Shown: positions 23,753-36,373 of the stretch, piece by piece
Numbering within the stretch: position 1 is the stretch's first letter
How the letters are laid out: every line of letters begins with the position of its first letter
Source of the DNA: Lotus japonicus
Lineage: Eukaryota; Streptophyta; Magnoliopsida; Fabales; Fabaceae
Assembly: GCF_012489685.1 (NCBI RefSeq)
Contig: NC_080043.1
Span: forward strand, 34,119,987 to 34,183,986
Reading direction: 5' to 3'
Length of the DNA: 64,000 nucleotides
The notes under the pieces: generated by a model
Seen by the model: the letters and a program-made list of their open reading frames with translations, nothing else
Told to the model about the DNA's origin: nothing
The model's database searches: none
Program-made: the position numbers and the translations under genes

Positions 23753-25094
23753 GACATACACATGCAGAAGCACAAACCAAAATTGGCGTGGCTCTTTCTA
23801 ATATATTTTTTTTCTTTAAAAAAATTATTATTTTTCAGATCTAGAGTTGTTGCAATTAACAATAACAGAAGATAAATATAAAAAAAAAGAAGTTATTAAC
23901 AGAAGATATCTAGTTAAGATTTTGCTTCCTGTGTGTTCCTCCTCTTTGATTAATGCAATTCAGTTTTCAAAATAAGATATTCTTTCGATTTGTTTTCAAA
24001 TTAGAATAATAACACTTATTTTCAAATAAGGTAGGTAGATAAAAGCATTTAAAAAAAAAGGTAGGTAGATAAAAGAGTTGCATTATGTATAAGACCCTAA
24101 TAGGACCAGAGCAGGATAAACCGTATACCTATATTATGTTTGGGAAACTTTGATATAAATTAAATAACGACAAATGATTAAACTTAAAATATATATATAT
24201 ATATATATTAATTTTTTCTATTATTATAAGTGAGGCAAGCACATTAGACACAACTCCTCTTCCATTCCTTCACCGCTTGGCTATCGAAACCCGCAAAATT
24301 TACCCCAGAAGCTTACCTAGTAGCAGCGCTCTTTTAGCTCTGGTTAGATAGGGCCTTGTTTCAGTGTGTGCGTTGCTATCTTGGCTGGTTTGGTTAGCAG
24401 TGTTGGAACCGTTGCCAGAGATGGGAATGCTGGGAAAATGGGAGCCAAATTGTGAGGTTACCGAAGATAAGGAGGGCAGAAAAGGGAAGCATTGATTGGG
24501 AACCAATAGGATTTGGTGCATGCTGTGGTGTCTCCTCTCAGATGTAGGTATGGTGCCTCCGCCTAGTTGGACCAGTAGCAACATAACATGTATTAAATGA
24601 GGCGTTTTTTCCAATTATCCTGAAATGATTTTTAAATAATATTGTTTTAGAAAAAAAAAGTTTATATATTTGCTAACTGGTCCCTAACTAAAACAGTTAC
24701 CATGGTAAAACTAACTCTTTAACCTCCCTCATATTCAAGTGATCTGACTATTGCTCTTCTCATGGGAAGGAGGAGAAGACGAAGTGGCAGAGAAGAACAT
24801 TCCAGACAAGAGAGGGGATTTGGGTTTAACACTAGGGTTAAAAACGTCGGATCCTCAATAATTGACGTCGACCGCCAATTCAGCGCTTGCCGGACCTGAG
24901 GCTGCCGGAGGGACGGGTCAAATTCGTTTTTAAAAGTCTGAGGATGGTTTTCAGATAATTTTCCGGCGAGGGACGGTTTTCAAAACTAGCTCAAAGTTTA
25001 GGGACAGTTATAGTTTTTAACCCTAATAACTAAAACAACTACTAATATGGAAATCAACTAAATTTTAAGGCGTATGGTTGGACACTTAATCTTA
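23753..25094. other. Gene-free stretch right of DUF674 copy 1
   Basis: About 60 bp next to the start codon match the 5' flank of the third DUF674 gene (23,753-23,795 against 59,004-59,046). After that I see no gene. A 104-codon minus frame at 24,300-24,614 has no recognisable domain. Bases about 24,661-25,030 contain transposon-end-like phrases (GGTCCCTAACT, CGGCGAGGGACGG), probably old terminal repeats. There is an AT microsatellite at about 24,188-24,209. Confidence 0.4.
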
Positions 25095-25290
25095 GAGCAT
25101 CTCCAATGGTGTGATCTTAATTTGAGACTTTACTCACTTTCTGTGGGTCCAAACTGCCACAAAGAATTTAAGACACTCGTAAGGTCTCCATGCACATTTT
25201 GCTCCAGTGGTTGGGATCTTATTTTACTTTTGGTTTGACCCATGGTACCCAATATATTTATATTATTTATATACACGTAATATTAAATTA
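25095..25290. mobile_element. Fragment related to the 16,408 MITE
   Basis: Begins GAGCATCTCCAATGG after TTA. It shares GGGTCCAAACTGCCAC-like, TTTAAGA and ATATTTATATTATTT phrases with 16,430-16,560. The right end is not defined. Confidence 0.4.
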
Positions 25291-26990
25291 AATTATAAAT
25301 TCAATACAAAAAATTGAATTTTTCAAAATAAAAAAAGGCTCAAACAGAATTTTTCGAAATTAGAAAAAGGCTCAAACGGGCAGAAAACTATCGGCCTAGT
25401 CAAAAGAAGGCCCAATGGTCTGGACCGTTATCATCTTCGGTGACTCTGAGTAGGTTACTCTGAAAAGTTTCCGGAGTGCTTCAGCCACAGATAATAGTCA
25501 CACAGTTCCTTGTTTGTCATTCTCTGTTTTCATTTCATTTTTTTTCTAATTTCTTTCTTCTTCCCTTAGCTTTTTTTCTTTTTGTTATTTTGTTTTTAAT
25601 CTCTTTCATTGTTCTTCCTTCTAATGCCCTTTCTTAACTTGTTTCTTCTTTTTCTTTTCTTTGAACATTTTTTTAACATTTGTTTTTCAATGCCCTGTTT
25701 TTGCTGTTTTGTACGCTTAATAAATGTCATGCTCTGTTTTTTTTCTGTTTTGTTCTCTTCAATACTGAGTACTCTCAGGTTCTATTTTTGAACTGTGTTT
25801 TCATTCTTCAATACTGAATGCTCTGATTTTCTTCCTTTTGTTTCTTTACTGTTTTCCCCCCTCTTTCTCTTTCTGTTTTCTATTTTCTCTGGTGACAAGC
25901 TTAATTTTCTATATATTTTGTACATATTTTAACCGCTATTGCATCTCCCTTTATTTTCTCGTGACGCTATCCGCTTCAGTCACAGATAATAGCGGATTTT
26001 TGGCTTTCCACTAATTCCGTGAACCACGATTAACAATACTGATGATATCACATGTATTAATATTTGATGTCTATTTAATTACTTCTGATGCATGTGATAA
26101 AATGTGATTTCTATTCTAAAGGTGTGAAATTCAGTCATTTAACTGAATGTCAATTTGGTTGTCTTGCTGCTGTTTCTTGTCTCTTCTTCAAGATTAGCGT
26201 ATGATTTTTGTAGGTTTTGGCTAGAATTCTCCGACTTCCCTTCTGGATGTGACTCTGAAGCTTATATTTTAGTTGGTATTTCTTTTATTCGCAGTTGATA
26301 TAAAAGAAACAGTATTCTGAAGTTTTTTTGGCAGAATGTTTATTTGGTTGGCTTGCTTACCTTTATAATCTAAGCGATCTATCATTCTCCATCTGTTTCT
26401 CAATTTTCTGAATTACATGTATTTGAAATATGGAAACAAATGCGATTATTTAAATTGCTTAGGGTGATTATGGTTTTAGTCCTGGTAAAATTGTGAATAT
26501 TGGATTTTAGTCCCTTAAACCAGCCAATTACAAGGTTATAATAGTAAAATATTTTTATTTTTATTTTCCCTTCCATTGCCTTGAACAATGGGAGGTTATT
26601 TCACCCTTCCTTTGAACCGAATACTCTGTTCTTCCTTTATGATGTGAGATAAAAGTCCTAGGATTAGCACTCAAAAAGTATGAGGAGTGAAGAGGAAGGG
26701 TGCAAGAAACCTTAAACTCAGCCTTCTTTTTTTAAATATTCTAATTAATCCTTATTTGAAGGCTTCGGATAAGTTGAATCCTAACTGTCTTGGGATAAAT
26801 TAATACAAAAAAAATACTAACATGGTTAGCTAGTCCAGAAATTCGTTTTCATTAATAGAATATATACACGTCATGTTTAGCCATGGCTGATTTGGCCTTG
26901 AAAGAAGTCATTATACCAAAACTAGATAAAATAGTATTCTGTATTTGGCATGATTTTATGGGCATTACCTAACATTTTTGTCTCTTGCGA
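25291..26990. other. No confident gene; pyrimidine-rich DNA before the carrier exon
   Basis: A pyrimidine-rich zone at 25,500-25,900 followed by AT-rich DNA. Earlier exons of the carrier gene, which should encode the first two carrier repeats, are not seen. Very short exons could be missed by eye. Confidence 0.35.
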
Positions 26991-26997
26991 AATGCAG

Positions 26998-27233
26998 TAA
27001 TATTTCCTTTGGATCTTGTAAGGCGAAGGATGCAGTTAGAGGGTGTTGGTGGTCGAGCTTGTGTCTATAACACTGGTATGTGTGGGGCATTTCAGTGCAT
27101 AATTAAAAACGAAGGGGTCCGTGGTTTATTTGGAGGCATTCTGCCTGAGTACTACAAGGTTGTTCCTGGTGTGGGAATTGCCTTTATGACTTATGAGACG
27201 TTGAAGAGGCTTTTATCAAGCACTCCAAGTTAA
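26998..27233 (+). CDS. Mitochondrial carrier family protein, last exon only
   Basis: One terminal exon after a clear acceptor (TTGCGAAATGCAG at 26,985-26,997), ending in TAA. It encodes about 78 residues of the third carrier repeat: the signature PLDLVRRRMQLEG, then NEGVRGLFGGILPEYYKVV and GVGIAFMTYETLKRLL. These match the C-terminus of plant inner-membrane solute carriers of the CoA/adenine-nucleotide-type group. A whole carrier is about 330 residues in three repeats, and the first two repeats are not recognisable upstream. It may therefore be an orphan exon left at a duplication junction, with the complete gene left of the window, or the far end of a gene with a very large intron. I prefer the first reading. 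Confidence 0.75.
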
Positions 27234-27728
27234 TTAGCATACTCAGTTGCTGAATTTCAATTATTTGTAATGCTTATAGGTTAAGTTAATTAAAAAATAC
27301 AATTTGACGGGTGTTTGATTTAACAGAATATGCTAGAAAGTGTCATTGTTAGCATATTTTCCAACAAGTTTTGTTGAGGTTTTGTTATTGCCAATATTTT
27401 TGTCTGTGTATAGGTTGTAGCTGGAACTCGAGAGACAACAATTGTAATTGTAGGCACATGAAAATTTTGGTTCAAATCATATTGTAGTTGGTGATTATAT
27501 CAACAAATCAGCTTTTTATTGTAAAGACACATTTGTCTTTTCCATTGCACTATTCAAACAAGACATGGAGGGCTGAATTAATCTAATTGAGAGAGTAGTT
27601 TTATCTACACATTCTTGTATTCACATGTAGTGAAGAAGTTTGTGAGTAACAAGTTTGGATTTAGTAGAAACAGTAAAATGAGTTCATTGAGTTGTAAGTG
27701 GATAATTCAGTTGAAACCCATCGTAGTA
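27234..27728. other. Downstream flank of the carrier exon
   Basis: Probably 3' untranslated and intergenic DNA. It borders the start of alignable copy B sequence. No gene seen. Confidence 0.4.
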
Positions 27729-30700
27729 AAAGTTGCAGATAACAAGCTTGGTTCTTTTTTGTTTTGGCTCTATTTATGTTCTAAATTTCATCTTTCCATC
27801 TTTTGTTTTCATTATCTTTTGCTAAAGGTATCTCATTCATTGTTATTCAATTGGTTTTTTATTCTTTTAGAGCTTTATCTTTTCACTATGATAAGCTTCT
27901 ACTTCTTTTCACTTGACTTGTTTTTCTTTCTAAATTACATTTTCTTCTGCCACCTAATTCTTGCATACTGATGTCATTTGGCACTTCTACGAGTTTTGCT
28001 AGTGAGATGACAAATGTATGTTTTTTATGCACAATCATCAAATAATTAAAAGAAAATAAAGGATTCGAGGGTTCTAGATAAATCGAATAGAGGATTGATT
28101 GTATTGATGAAATATTTTAAAGATTAAATTTAAGTGAAAAAATGAGTGTTAAAAAACCTATATGGACCAAAATAGAGATGCTTACGTTTTCATGCAATGT
28201 AAGGTTAGCTAAATAAATATTCCATTTTCCTTTTGAGGTATACATCTTCCAAGTTGACGATGATTCCAAAGTCCCACCACAAAAGGAAAAAAAAAAGACT
28301 GTGAACACATGATACGATGTATATGGCATCGCTGTGGTGTGGGGATTGATAGCTGATGGTAATCCAACAAACGCTACCAGTGGTCACTACAACAAAAAGC
28401 ATTTTTTTGGTGCTTTAAACAGAAATAATAGTTATATTATTAACTCGATCTGACGTTAAATTTCCTAAACAATTAAGCAGTTCGTTGTTGTCTTTAATTT
28501 TTATAGTATCTTGAGTTTTTTATGAAACGAATGAAGATGACTCACATCACATGTGTTATCAATTTCTACTCACTCCATATTATTTTTATCTCTTTCCTGT
28601 TTATTATTTATTTATTTATCACATTACCATCATGTCCCTTATCTATCTCTCTTTTATTCTTTTTTTTGTGTGTGCATGAGTTTGTGGTATTGATGAAGTC
28701 TTTTCATTAGGTTTTGCTTGAAAGTTGGGAGAAGAGATGAAGGCTTTGAGGGGAAGGGAAAGGGGAGGGAGGAGAAAGCAATAGAGAGGGAAATGAAGTA
28801 AGTTTTTCCCTTGTTTTACAATAGAGAGGGAAATATAGTTCTAGATTTTGTAAAACCCTCCAATTTGGGGAAATAAAAAATATAACTAAAAGAGAGTTTT
28901 GAATAGACTTTGAAAGGGTTATAGAAATATCCCAAACCCTCGCCCCCTTCGTAAAAGAGTAATGACATCAAATTTACATACACTTTTTGGCGGTGTTTAA
29001 CCATTGTAGAAATTTGTAGCAGTTAAAAACTACCGCTAAACTGTATGTTTAAATAATGTCTATAAAAAGTATATGTCTGACCGTCATTTCCGTTTCTAAA
29101 ATCTCAAAATTTCAAATCTCTCCTCCAAAACTCAATTCACTAACTCACACTTAATAAATACTATACTCATATTACAATTGTTCCCTTAACCTTTATCAAA
29201 CAAGCCTAGGTACTTCCTTCTCGCGCGTCTGATTTTTCATCTTTTTGGTGGGCAAGGATGGAATCTTTGGAATTAAGTGGTTTGAACACAAGTCATTATC
29301 TCTGACTGAAGACATCTTTGCAGTTTACTTATGGGTGTGTGGCCTGTGTATGTTACCTTCGTACTTTTTGGGGAGGCACCCCTTGTGCCCTTTAATTAAT
29401 TTGTTGCTTATCCAAAAAAAACAATGCCAGATTAATGTCCCTATATTTTACTATAAAACGTATACCAGTGAATATAAAATGAGATTGTCTAACTTAATTA
29501 CATTAAAATATACCCATAGGGTTCTAAAATTCAAGTAAAGATTGATGCAATTCTTAATCAAACTTATAACACTATATTCTATTTAAGATGAGATTTTTTA
29601 ACCGGCCAATATCATATTTCCATTCCCCACATCAAGCAGGGAGGGGAAGAATTCCAAAGATTTTCCATCAAAATTGCTGATAACATTGGGTGAAAGTGAA
29701 AGTCTTTCTCTCACTGGCCACTGCCCCCATCTACCATAGTTTGCATTCCACACGATAGCTTTAGAGTGATCCTTGATCCATTATAGCCACAAGTTCAAAA
29801 AAGACATGGTCATAGATATCTGGAATTTGCTTTCTTTTTTGTTAACAAGCAGTAATTGGAACAAACATGGTCCTCTATTCTGTTAAGAAAACCATGCTTT
29901 ATGCTCTGCATTGTTCTAGGCTTTCCCTTAACAAGTTAAGTTCTATAGCGTTCAAATTCACTAGAGAATAATGCTCTTATGGTCCTTATAGGTATAGGAC
30001 ATGTTCCAGAGAGTAATAGACTAGTTTATAGGGACTGCAAAGGTAACATTTGATCACATGGCAATGTAAAACATCGATCTAGTGGAATCAATTCTTGGTG
30101 GATTGGATGAAAGTATTTCCCATGAAGGCGAAGCTACCTCATATTATTTGGAGTGACATGCATGTTGATGCAACCTCTCTGTCACATAGTATCTATTTTG
30201 ATGAGGACATAAAATTTATGCATGAAAAATGAAAACTGTTTTATGATTCATTTGTCATGCTTTTCTCTTCCAATATAATGCCAAAGCTTGATGTGACATG
30301 TTATGTCGGTTAATGATTGCATTGCTTGTTGCTAGATCCTTCTTGAAAAGACCAATTACCTCTGATATGTTAGAGAGATGCATTGTATTTGAGACTTCAT
30401 ATCAACTCACAATGTAATGACTTGGAAGACAAATCGTTCTAACCAATTTTTTCTATGTGCTTATGATAAAAATAGTATGGCTTGAATGTTATTAGAATTA
30501 TGCATTATATTAAGAAGTTCTACTATGACATTTGTTGAGCATATTATATGGTTGATAGAAGTTATATAATCTCAACCATATAATCATACATGGACGATCA
30601 AGATTATTACTTAAATCTTATCATGACAATTTATTACAACCATACCCACATTAATTCAAGGAATGCATTTATCCAATTCATGTATCCGCAAACATCGCTA

Positions 30701-30983
30701 CCATCGATCATAAGACTAAGACACACTATATGGTGTAATTTTTCTTTTCCACAATCAATTTTGGGAACGAGATCTGGAGGATCATCTTGGAAAAGTTTAT
30801 CCATGAAAATTGAGATTCTTAGGTGAAAGATTGGTTAGCTTCTGAAACACTGCAAATCTTTATTTTCTAATATGATCTGAACACTTAAGAAAATGACTAT
30901 CAAGCTAAAATACAACTAGTATTCCATAAAGTAAAGAATAAGTATCATCATGCACATTAGTTTTGGACAACTTTGAAAAGTAC

Positions 30984-30989
30984 TATAAA
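30984..30989 (+). promoter_or_regulatory. Candidate TATA box for the MIR2111 hairpin pair (copy B)
   Basis: TATAAA, orthologous to 3,697-3,702, about 100 bp upstream of hairpin 1'. Confidence 0.4.
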
Positions 30990-31067
30990 TTCTCATCATG
31001 AAACAAATGAGACCTTCAATTCAAACTCCTACAAACATCCATTGGCTCAATACTTGGAAGAACTACT

Positions 31068-31165
31068 ATTGGTTCTGGATGGGCTAATCTGCATCCTGAG
31101 GTGTAGAGCAATAATGTCTTGTATCTAGTCCTTGGGATGCAGATTATTTCTTCCTAGTTATCAAT
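31068..31165 (+). ncRNA. MIR2111: MIR2111 precursor, hairpin 1' (copy B)
   Basis: Orthologue of hairpin 1. The mature arm at 31,085-31,105 is identical to that of copy A, including the GTGTA end, and the 3p strand at 31,128-31,148 is also unchanged. Only loop and lower-stem bases differ (for example GGTTCTGG for GGTTATGG). Preservation of the variant arm in both copies argues that the hairpin is not drifting freely. Confidence 0.9.
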
Positions 31166-31230
31166 TTAAAACCGTGTAATCAATGAGATAATTTCCATTG
31201 GTCCATTGCTTCCTCTAATAGTCCGTATAT

Positions 31231-31325
31231 ATTGGGTCAGGATCGTAATCTGCATCCTGAGGTTTGGAGCAATATCTTTGTTGTATAGCCCTTAGGATGC
31301 AGATTACCTCTTCTTTATCACCAAA
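31231..31325 (+). ncRNA. MIR2111: MIR2111 precursor, hairpin 2' (copy B)
   Basis: Orthologue of hairpin 2. The mature arm is at 31,246-31,266 (same as copy A, ending TTTG) and the 3p strand at 31,288-31,308. The lower stem is damaged: GGATCG precedes the mature arm where copy A has GGATGAGG, removing pairs that face CCTC on the other arm. The loop is also shortened near TTGTATAG. Processing efficiency may therefore differ between the copies. Confidence 0.88.
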
Positions 31326-32239
31326 GCAAAACATTTCAATTAATTTGATATGTGTAACATTCTTTTTATTGAATATGTCTTTACTTGTACAGTTATATTT
31401 TACTAAATTTCTTAGTTATATTATTTTTCACAAGGCAACATTTTGTGAGAATCGGTGAATACAATTCTTTTCGAAATTGAGCAAAAAGTACCTCTGATCT
31501 AGATGTGGGAGTGAAAGGCTAAGAGCTTGGTGGTGTGATGTACGTCATTGGTGAAGCACTGCGGGAGAGATACCTGCAGAAGATACTCTGACACACAAAT
31601 CAACTCAAGATCATAGAAAAAATAGAAGAGTATATATTGAGAAAAATGAGTAATGCTTATGTAATTAATGATCAAACATGTATTTATATAGTTTAATATT
31701 AACTATGAAAGCACTTAATCTTAGTATGTCTATCATGCATAACTTCTGAGATTATGACAACACTTGGGTCTTCGTCTGGCAAGGTACTTGACGAGGTAGA
31801 GCCCTGCTTTGGTCAATTTGACCGACCGACAAGACATTCACTCGATAGTGAATCCTTTAGGCTGACCAGAATAATATTGAATCTTATGGCCATTTGGCCG
31901 GAACAACCATTGAAGAAAACATCTTGGGCCTGAGATTTTTGCATCCTATATATTTATGATTTATCAATTGGCCAAAGTTAAAATTTCAATCATTAAACGC
32001 ATATGGCAGTGTGTTGCTCATGTTGGAGCTTTTCTCTCCATACAATAGGATCTTTTGCTGACTGGAGAGCTCGTATGAACGTCTAGGTTCCAATTTCCAT
32101 CGCTATTTGAGGTGATTTGAAGACCTTTTGGTGTTGCACGACTAGAGGAAACTCTACCTTCCTCTATTAATGTTTTTTTATATAGTCCTTTTCACCGGTT
32201 AAGTCTCTCCCTGAGCTAGTACCAAGGGTTCTCATGAAC

Positions 32240-33270
32240 TCTCCAATGAGTTGAAAGGCATGATGCTACAACTAGAGTCCGACCCTATTACGGGTCTACA
32301 TATTGCTAAGAGAACCTTGGTGGGAAAGATCCTCACAGATAGGCCCCTGAATGAAAATACAATGAAGAAATTCTTGCCAAGGCTTGGGGCTTGGAGAATG
32401 AAGTGAAAGCATATGATCTGGGTATCAATGCTATTATGTTTAACTTCAAGACTCGTGAAGCCGCTAAGAAAGTCTTTGAAGAGGCCCCTCGAATGTCATA
32501 GGGCATATGCTTAGCCTCCAAACTTAGGTTCCACAAGCCTCCACCTAAGAGCTTGACTTCAATCACATACAGTGTTGGGTCTAACTTCATGGCCTCCTCT
32601 TGGATGCCATATCCACGAACAATGCAGTCAAGATAGGGTAACCCATAGGTGAGGTGAAGGAAGTCGAGTCAGAGTTAACCATCAGATCAAAAAACTCTGC
32701 TCACTGGGTTGTGGATCCCAGACGTGACCTTCCAAAGAGATGGATCTTCATACCGTATGAAAAGATCATTGACTACTGCTTTAATTGTGGGGTGATAGGG
32801 CATGATCAAGAAAGCTGTACTAGACCAAAAGTGATGGGAATCCTTGACCCAACCAAACCTAGGTTTGGACCCATGCTTGGAGTGACTCAAGCAAGGTCGC
32901 TCACGACCATTTTCACACAAAAGGAAAGATTGGTAACAGAGCATGAAAAGGAGCTCGGGACTATACCCCCCTTGGGTCATCTAGCCCACCACCCAAGAGG
33001 TCAACCTAGTCATGTCTCTCTCAAGGAAGCAAGGCAGGAGGAGCTTTGGTAGAGGAACTAGCATGGAGAGGGACCTAGAGGATAACGATGAATTGCTGCC
33101 TCAACGATTAGGAAGCTAGGCCAATCAGAGTGGAGCTTCTTATCCTAGGGCTAACCTTGGTGTGGTCAGCTTGGGCAACTGCCCCATAGCTACGACTAAT
33201 GCCAAATCTAACAGCTTTGGCCTACAGAATTACCAAGCTAGGGAGAAAAGACATAAAATGAAAAGTTCTT
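32240..33270 (+). pseudogene. DUF4283/CCHC zinc-knuckle pseudogene, copy B
   Basis: Orthologue of the pseudogene at 4,985-6,063. The knuckle region is open in one frame at 32,654-33,052, with RRDLPKRWIFIPYEKI and CFNCGVIGHDQESC. The link VENPYVEG...TFHRV is deleted here, and the DUF4283-like part upstream (LVGKILTDRPLNENT) is in another frame. No reverse transcriptase follows. Confidence 0.75.
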
Positions 33271-34039
33271 AATCTATAGTACATCATTTTCTTAATATTA
33301 GAATTACTAAGATGCAATTGGATTTAAACTTAATAAAATTATTTTTATGTTCAAAAGTAATTTTTTAGCGCTAATAAATTTAAATCAATGAGAATAAATT
33401 TTATGCCTCATCGTAATTCTTGACATTGTTAGCTACAAATTAAGAGGAAAATTGAAGCACAATATGATAAATCATCTTTATTATTGAGAACTTAAGAGTG
33501 AGTAAAAATAAATAATAATAATTTTTATAATAATTTAATAATAATAAGTCGTGCATTGGATGAAAAAAAGAAACCGTTGAGAAGTATATAAGTGAAAGAA
33601 CTCATACGTACATGTTGTCTTTTGAAAACTGAACTATTATTGGATTGATAGAAAAAGATGAGAACAACATTTCCCAACTAAGGAACCAAAGTTCAAACTA
33701 AAACACAAAATGAAATACTACACGTCTATCGTCTACACGACAAACACAACAACAAAATAGAATAACAACTCCTATTGTTCTAAAAAGGACAACCAAGGCA
33801 CCCATTAACAAGAAGGTTCGAACAAGGCAAACAACCTATAAAAAATATATTCACATCTCCTCTCATGCTACAACAGTACGAGATAACCTCTCAACACTGC
33901 CCTGATATCATTGTGTTTACACTTGAAATAAGTACAAATAAATCAATGTATCCAAAGAGTAATATAAGAACTTTGATAAGGTCCGCTTTAGGAACTTTTA
34001 ATTCTAGTAGTTTATAAGCAATAAGATTGTGCGTCCTTT

Positions 34040-34192
34040 GGGTTGGTTTTGGGGGTTTGGTAATGATCTTTGGGTTGTTTCTCTTAGGCTTTAAGGTTTT
34101 TTTTTAATCTCTTTTTTATTCTTTTAAGGAGGGTTGTGAATCTTGTCAATTTCCTCATTATTATATCAATATAATTTTGCTTTCTAAAAAAA
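34040..34192 (+). mobile_element. 5'-truncated LINE-like insertion with long target duplication
   Basis: About 150 bp ending in an A tail (after TTGCTTTCT) are flanked by a perfect 17-bp direct repeat, AAGATTGTGCGTCCTTT, at 34,023-34,039 and 34,193-34,209. That is the hallmark of target-primed reverse transcription. Copy A has different sequence at this place. Confidence 0.8.
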
Positions 34193-34982
34193 AAGATTGT
34201 GCGTCCTTTAAGTTTGAAATTGTTTTGTGAAAAAAAAAAAGTTACTAGAGACTCAAGTTAGATAATTTGAAGGAACAATGCTCCGGTGAGCATTGATAGA
34301 AACTTTTCAATTTTAATAAGGTCCAGAACTTCAAGGAGTGTGAAGTTAACAAAAATAAATTGAACTAAGGATTGGAGAATAAATTTGCGAATTTGAGGGC
34401 AGAAATACATTGCCTTAAATGAAAAACAAACACAAAAGTGGAGGACGTTATGTTTACTAGTAACTCTTTGTAGTCATTTTCGTAATAATAGATGTTAGAC
34501 ATTTTAAGTGTTTAGTAGTAATATGTCCGAACTTTATTCTGAATTACAAATTGCTATCTAATTCTACATATGAAAATAAAACAAGATAAAATTGTTTAAT
34601 CTACGATATACATTTAGCCTAACTATGAAGCTTCGATATGGGCACTATTACTTTGAAACCTTCTAGAGTTCCTCGAACCCATCAGTCCCGTCTTCAAATC
34701 CATTACCTAGTTTAGAACGTGGACTGCTGTCTCTAATCGTGTATAATTTCCTCTTGTCTTGGGTGAGTACTCGCTCTTGAGCGTGGCAACGCGTCTTTGA
34801 CCAAGAATGCTTCGAATTGAATGTGACTTTGAGTAACCCTGATTTTTTTTTTGTCTTGGATTGATCTGAATAACTTAGATCTTCATGTATCTTAAGATCA
34901 TCTTTAGGCTCAGATGCAATGTTATTAAACTCGACTCGGTGATTGACTCGACCGAGGTACTAGATTATTGATTCAACCGATC

Positions 34983-35192
34983 AAGTGAAAGTAATGTTTA
35001 TTATGAGAGATGAGAGCATTATATTGTGACCGTTTGATTTTACATCAATGATCAAGATTAAAACACAAAGTCACATGATTTTTTTAAAAATTCACCTGAT
35101 CATTAATTAGCATTTAATCTTAACCACTCATGTTAGATTAAATGGTCACGATTTAATGCTCTCATCTCTCACAATAAACATTACTCTCACTT
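34983..35192. mobile_element. 210-bp MITE with long inverted ends (copy B)
   Basis: Orthologue of 8,338-8,547, of the same length and with a few substitutions in the ends. It was therefore present before the segmental duplication. Confidence 0.72.
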
Positions 35193-36373
35193 AATATGCT
35201 CCCTATATATATATATATATATATTTAAACATTTTCTTAATTGGTTTAGTAGTATATCTTTACGTTTATCCGAGTTTGATTGGCTCGTTCCGAGTTTGAC
35301 CAGCTTGATAACATGTCCGATCCCACTTAATGACCGGACCGATCACATGCCCAGATCAAGGTCAGACCGACTAGCCCGGTCCGACTTTGAGTTCAAACGC
35401 ATCATATCGTTGTAAAATCTAATTTCGATGAATAACAATTTTTGTATATATAAAAAAGCACTTCGCTGAAATCTAACCTTCTCAATTAATTTGAATTTCA
35501 GGATTTATTCTATTATGAATAAAGGACTTCAACGTCAACTTATCCTAAAGATAAAGATTCAAATCTACCAGACTGTTTGGCACACAAGTTGCACAAGTTG
35601 AGCCACATCCACTTCTGGTCTGTTTAATGTCATCTCGTCATTCAGAAAAGTTAAAGACAAATGTCAAAGCGTCAAAGATAAAGTCAGAATGCAACCAATT
35701 GCTAAAGATTCAAAGGAGATCACGTGAATATTTTCTCTTTCCTTGAAGCACGCTGACCAGCGAGGAAAAGTACAACATGTCAACATCAAATTTCCAAATT
35801 ATCTCACTTCTGAGAAGTAGCCAAAGTCTATTTCCACCTACTAGCTGACAAGCCTCACCTTTTTGGAAAAAGGACAGACTTAAACAGTAGCATGCATTTA
35901 ATGCATCTACCAACTAGAACCATTTGAATCAACAGATGGATCTATCTCACAACGGCCATAACCACGGTTGGATTTGTCTCACAAAAGCTACAACAAATGC
36001 AAGAAAGTATTTAAGGAGATTCTGAAGAAAGAAGAGTAGAAGAGTTAAGACCGAAAGAACAAGAACACCAAGCATTCATTCCCTCATTCTTTTAAGCATT
36101 CAAAGCTCTTCCAGTTCACAGCAGAAATTTTTTTATTGTCAAATCCTTGACCACCAAATCTGTGAGAAAAGAGAGAGAGAACCTAGATCCTTAAAGAGTC
36201 GAATCTCTTCATTTATTTCTCTCTAAGAATCAGAACTCTTGAGTGATCCAAAGTCATATCTGTACCAATTACAAAACACTTAGAGTTCCAATGCCATAAA
36301 TTCTCTACCATCACTCTTGTAAGAAGAGAATCTTTGTAGAGTCAAATGATCTTGTAAAGATTGTAGGAGAAGT

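Noticed and set aside
23383..23875. Long open frames overlapping DUF674 exon 1 on both strands (also at 47,427-47,791 and 58,485-59,121)
   Set aside because: They are shadows of the DUF674 coding frame, not conserved as proteins, and lack domain features.
24300..24614. 104-codon minus-strand frame as a gene
   Set aside because: No domain, no splice context, and it lies among transposon-end-like sequence.
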